Source: Stercorarius parasiticus (lineage: Eukaryota; Chordata; Aves; Charadriiformes; Stercorariidae). From it: a stretch of DNA of 64,000 nucleotides. The first letter of the stretch is position 1. The number at the start of each line of letters is the position of its first letter. This document shows, one piece after another, positions 62,141-64,000 of the stretch. A program made the translations under genes and the position numbers. The stretch is taken from the NCBI GenBank assembly GCA_013396915.1, contig VWZL01004996.1:485783-549782 (forward strand). Direction: 5' to 3'. Below the pieces are notes generated by a model, which saw only the letters and a program-made list of their open reading frames with translations, made no database searches and was not told the DNA's origin.

Positions 62141-62699
62141 GAAGACGCAGCAAGGAAAAGTCAATGAGAGAACTGAAGGCTGAAGTACAAAGGAAGGGAA
62201 ATCGCTTTTGCTCCAATTTACAGACTGGTGATTGTCTGAAGGAGTTGTGCTCCCTGTCACCTAATCTCTTCCCTTGGCGGCTTGTTAGCGTTTGGCAAGG
62301 GGTCTCTGCTCACAGAGCATTATACATTCGATATTCAAAAACCCTCCTTACATATACATCACTTGCTAATTTCGTCAGTGTGTGCACGTTTCAGCGACTG
62401 ATAATAGGACATTGTTATTTAAAGGACAAATAGCTCTGACCCATAAAGAGGCAGGAGCTCGTATTTTTTCCCTGCCAATTCCGGTCTGCCTCTTAAAAAT
62501 AAAAGTTGGAATGAAAGAGGAGGCGAAATGCTGGGTTTCTGCTCAAAACGAAGGAGGAGACAAGGGAGGGTAAAGAATGCAATTAAACCATGAAAATAAT
62601 GTACAGAATGACAGTTTTTTCTTTATGGTAAAGCATTGTTTTTCTCTATAGAGACAACTGGATAATACTGTTGAGTTGCAATCCAGAAACCGTTCGGGT

Positions 62700-63204
62700 T
62701 TGCTGTTTGCTCGTTGTTTTTATTTTCTGAACACGCTGATAGATTACATCTTTGCTTTCTTCATGCGCACAAGCCATTTCGTTATGAAGATAACGTTTCT
62801 TTCAAGTATTTCAGATTTTCCTTCTCCGCCTCGTAGGTTTGTGCATAAGGTTTGTTGCTGCGACCCGCAGAAGCCCCAGCCCTTGGTAAGAAGTCTATCC
62901 ATGGAAAAGAAAGTCCCAGCTTATTTCTATAGGTACCGAAGTGTATTTCATTAGGGTTGGTTTTCTTCCTCTTCCGTGTCTAAAATCCTTCTCAGAGATA
63001 AATCGCTAGTCATTTCTTCTTCTTCTCTTCTTTCCCCTTGGAATGTAAATCCTTTTAAGACTGCGCTATTTTTAGTCTTTTTTCTTTCCGTAGATGTGCA
63101 CTTCTGGGGAGAGAACACGATTAAATAAACATCGGCTGTAGGTACATTAACTCGAAGAGAAGCCCGGGAAAGGGGAGAGTTTTTAATAACCCTGAGGCGA
63201 AGGT
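62700..63204 (-). other. EVX1: EVX1 3' untranslated region (left end uncertain)
   Basis: This is the minus-strand sequence following the EVX1 stop codon. It is AT-richer than the exon and has no long open frame on the minus strand. The boundary is set by the first AATAAA after the stop (plus-strand TTTATT at 62719-62724), which would give a 3' UTR of roughly 0.5 kb. If that signal is not used, the UTR would continue left to signals near 61801 or 61623. Confidence 0.55.
62719..62724 (-). terminator. EVX1: Candidate EVX1 polyadenylation signal AATAAA
   Basis: This is the first canonical AATAAA on the minus strand after the EVX1 stop codon, about 480 bases downstream. Sequence beyond it is only weakly GU-rich. 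Alternative AATAAA hexamers lie at 61801-61806 and 61623-61628. An ATTAAA at 63182-63187 is only about 18 bases past the stop and is probably too close. Confidence 0.4.
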
Positions 63205-63735
63205 TTATCTCGTTAAAGGTACTTCTTCTCGCTGGTCCATGGAAACTGAGGTGGCTTTGCTCAGCACAGAGGGCGTGAAAGTGAGGAAAGAGTCAGTCCT
63301 GGTTGTGGCCGAACAGGTAAAGTCTGATCCGGAGGGTCTCTGTGCCAGCCCGTTGGACTGGCCGCTGTGGCAAGCCAGGCAGGAGCAGGGGTTGCCCCCG
63401 GCGCTGCTGAGTCCATGAGTTGGGGCAGGGTAGAGAGAGGGGTGCCTGAAGGCGCACAGCAGTTCTGGTCTCGGGTAGGGGTGGGAGAGGACCCTGAAGG
63501 TGTCCAGCGGCCTCAGGGGGGTACTGAAGGGAGTGGCGGCAGAGGCCGATGTGGCTCCGATGCCCATGTGGGAGTAGTAGGGCAGGGGCAGGTGGGACGG
63601 GAACGGGTACGGCAAATTGCCGGTGGCCGCCGCGTGGCTCATCATGTAGGTATAAAACGCCGGATCGGCCGGGTGAGGCCAGGTCATGGCCAGGCGCTGC
63701 CGCTTGTCCTTCATCCTGCGGTTCTGGAACCAAAC
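63205..63735 (-). CDS. EVX1: EVX1 homeobox protein, last coding exon (partial gene)
   Basis: EVX1 is a nuclear even-skipped-class homeodomain transcription factor with known roles in posterior mesoderm and V0 spinal interneurons. The exon encodes the last 176 residues and ends in a stop at 63205-63207. It opens in phase 0 with [14 protein letters not shown], which is homeodomain residues 47-60 including the DNA-contacting N51; the first 46 residues must lie in an exon beyond the window. A pyrimidine-rich tract ending in CAG precedes it on the minus strand, so the splice site fixes the exon start rather than any ATG. Next come the EVX motif [20 protein letters not shown], a proline/tyrosine-rich stretch, [19 protein letters not shown], a cysteine patch (CSCLACHSG) and the terminal [13 protein letters not shown]2 carries long alanine and glycine runs here; their absence, with the [13 protein letters not shown] segment, favours EVX1. 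Frame and key residues are intact. Confidence 0.95.
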   Translation of the reverse strand, partial: VWFQNRRMKDKRQRLAMTWPHPADPAFYTYMMSHAAATGNLPYPFPSHLPLPYYSHMGIGATSASAATPFSTPLRPLDTFRVLSHPYPRPELLCAFRHPSLYPAPTHGLSSAGGNPCSCLACHSGQSNGLAQRPSGSDFTCSATTRTDSFLTFTPSVLSKATSVSMDQREEVPLTR

Positions 63736-64000
63736 CTGCGGGGAGAGGGGAGGCGAGAGCCGTCACCCGCCGCCGCCCCGCTCCGCCCGACCACCAGCAC
63801 CGGCCCCGGGGCGGCGCGGGCGGGAGGGGGTCTGCCGGCGAGCGAAGACGGGCGCCAGCTCTCGCTCCCAGAGGGAGTTGTCATCACGTACGGAGGGATC
63901 AGTTAAGCCCCTATAAATCTACAGGGAGACCCAGTGGAGCAGCTCTTTTAGGGTGCTTGTTTTCCTTTCTTCTTGCTGGGGCTTGTCCTGCTGACCCCCC
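63736..64000 (-). other. EVX1: EVX1 intron upstream of the last exon (partial)
   Basis: This is the intron that splits the homeodomain between residues 46 and 47, a position typical of EVX genes. Its 3' end on the minus strand is a pyrimidine-rich tract followed by CAG at 63736-63738. A GTGAC motif about 30 bases upstream of the acceptor is a plausible branch point. The part next to the exon is very rich in C, G and CpG. The donor site and the previous exon lie beyond the window. Confidence 0.85.

Larger units (their letters stand above)
61151..62699. other. Region 3' of EVX1 without recognised gene; simple repeats
   Basis: No exon or interspersed repeat is recognised. The stretch holds several simple sequences: a degenerate GTT-rich run (61753-61797), a run of 12 G (61991-62002) and a run of 19 A (62122-62140). 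A perfect 6-bp hairpin ATGTCC/GGACAT lies at 61321-61336. It may include extended EVX1 3' UTR if a distal polyadenylation signal is used. Confidence 0.5.

Noticed and set aside
1..62699. HIBADH 3' exons, which would be expected on the plus strand toward the left
   Set aside because: No segment resembling the HIBADH C-terminus was recognised, so the gene is judged to lie outside the window.
63293..63766. 157-codon minus-strand frame overlapping the EVX1 exon in another frame, and a 179-codon plus-strand frame at 63367-63906
   Set aside because: Shadow frames of the GC-rich EVX1 exon. The EVX1 frame matches the family from the homeodomain to the C-terminus.
1..64000. CRISPR arrays, insertion sequences, operons or other prokaryotic systems
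   Set aside because: The window is vertebrate nuclear DNA with an intron-containing homeobox gene and CR1 LINEs; no regularly spaced repeat array was seen.

Overview
The window is a piece of an amniote genome, most likely a bird. It is sparse in interspersed repeats. The repeats that can be recognised are chicken-repeat-1 (CR1) LINE fragments, two of which keep the diagnostic ATTCTATG-type 3' end, plus older L2/MIR-like and amniote-wide remnants. No primate or rodent SINEs are seen. The only protein-coding exon that can be identified with confidence is at the right edge: the last exon of the even-skipped homeobox gene EVX1, on the minus strand (63205-63735). It starts inside homeodomain helix 3 and ends with the conserved EVX C-terminus; its earlier exons lie beyond 64000.

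In amniotes EVX1 sits at the 5' end of the HOXA cluster, transcribed away from HOXA13, and the next gene on its 3' side is HIBADH. The remaining ~62.7 kb to the left is therefore read as the EVX1-HIBADH intergenic desert. No exon of HIBADH or of any other known gene was recognised. The open frames elsewhere look like chance, except one protein-like minus-strand frame at 20079-20411 that could not be assigned.

Layout: 1-55.6 kb is AT-rich non-coding DNA with scattered CR1 fragments (6368-6752 plus; 14810-15100 minus; 27420-27660 minus; 47562-47613 plus; decayed plus-strand coding pieces at 49858-49930 and 51680-52262), older repeat remnants and a few AT-rich, homeodomain-motif-rich blocks that look like conserved regulatory elements. 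From about 55.65 kb the composition changes: CpG-rich blocks (56.4-58.1, 59.9-60.3, 60.4-61.15 and the EVX1 exon) alternate with AT-rich, repeat-free blocks (56.06-56.35, 58.14-58.52, 59.44-59.89, 60.29-60.43 kb) carrying HOX/PBX/EVX-type sites. This is the layout expected of the developmental regulatory domain around EVX1.

The most unusual observation is a pair of 69-bp elements 2.08 kb apart (16574-16642 and 18657-18725). They are 61/69 identical without gaps, and two base pairs of a shared hairpin stem have changed by compensatory double substitution. Also notable are a nearly perfect 30-bp loopless palindrome (5426-5455) and two adjacent perfect hairpins (23714-23731, 23754-23773). Conservation, transcription and enhancer activity cannot be tested from the sequence alone and are marked as inference.
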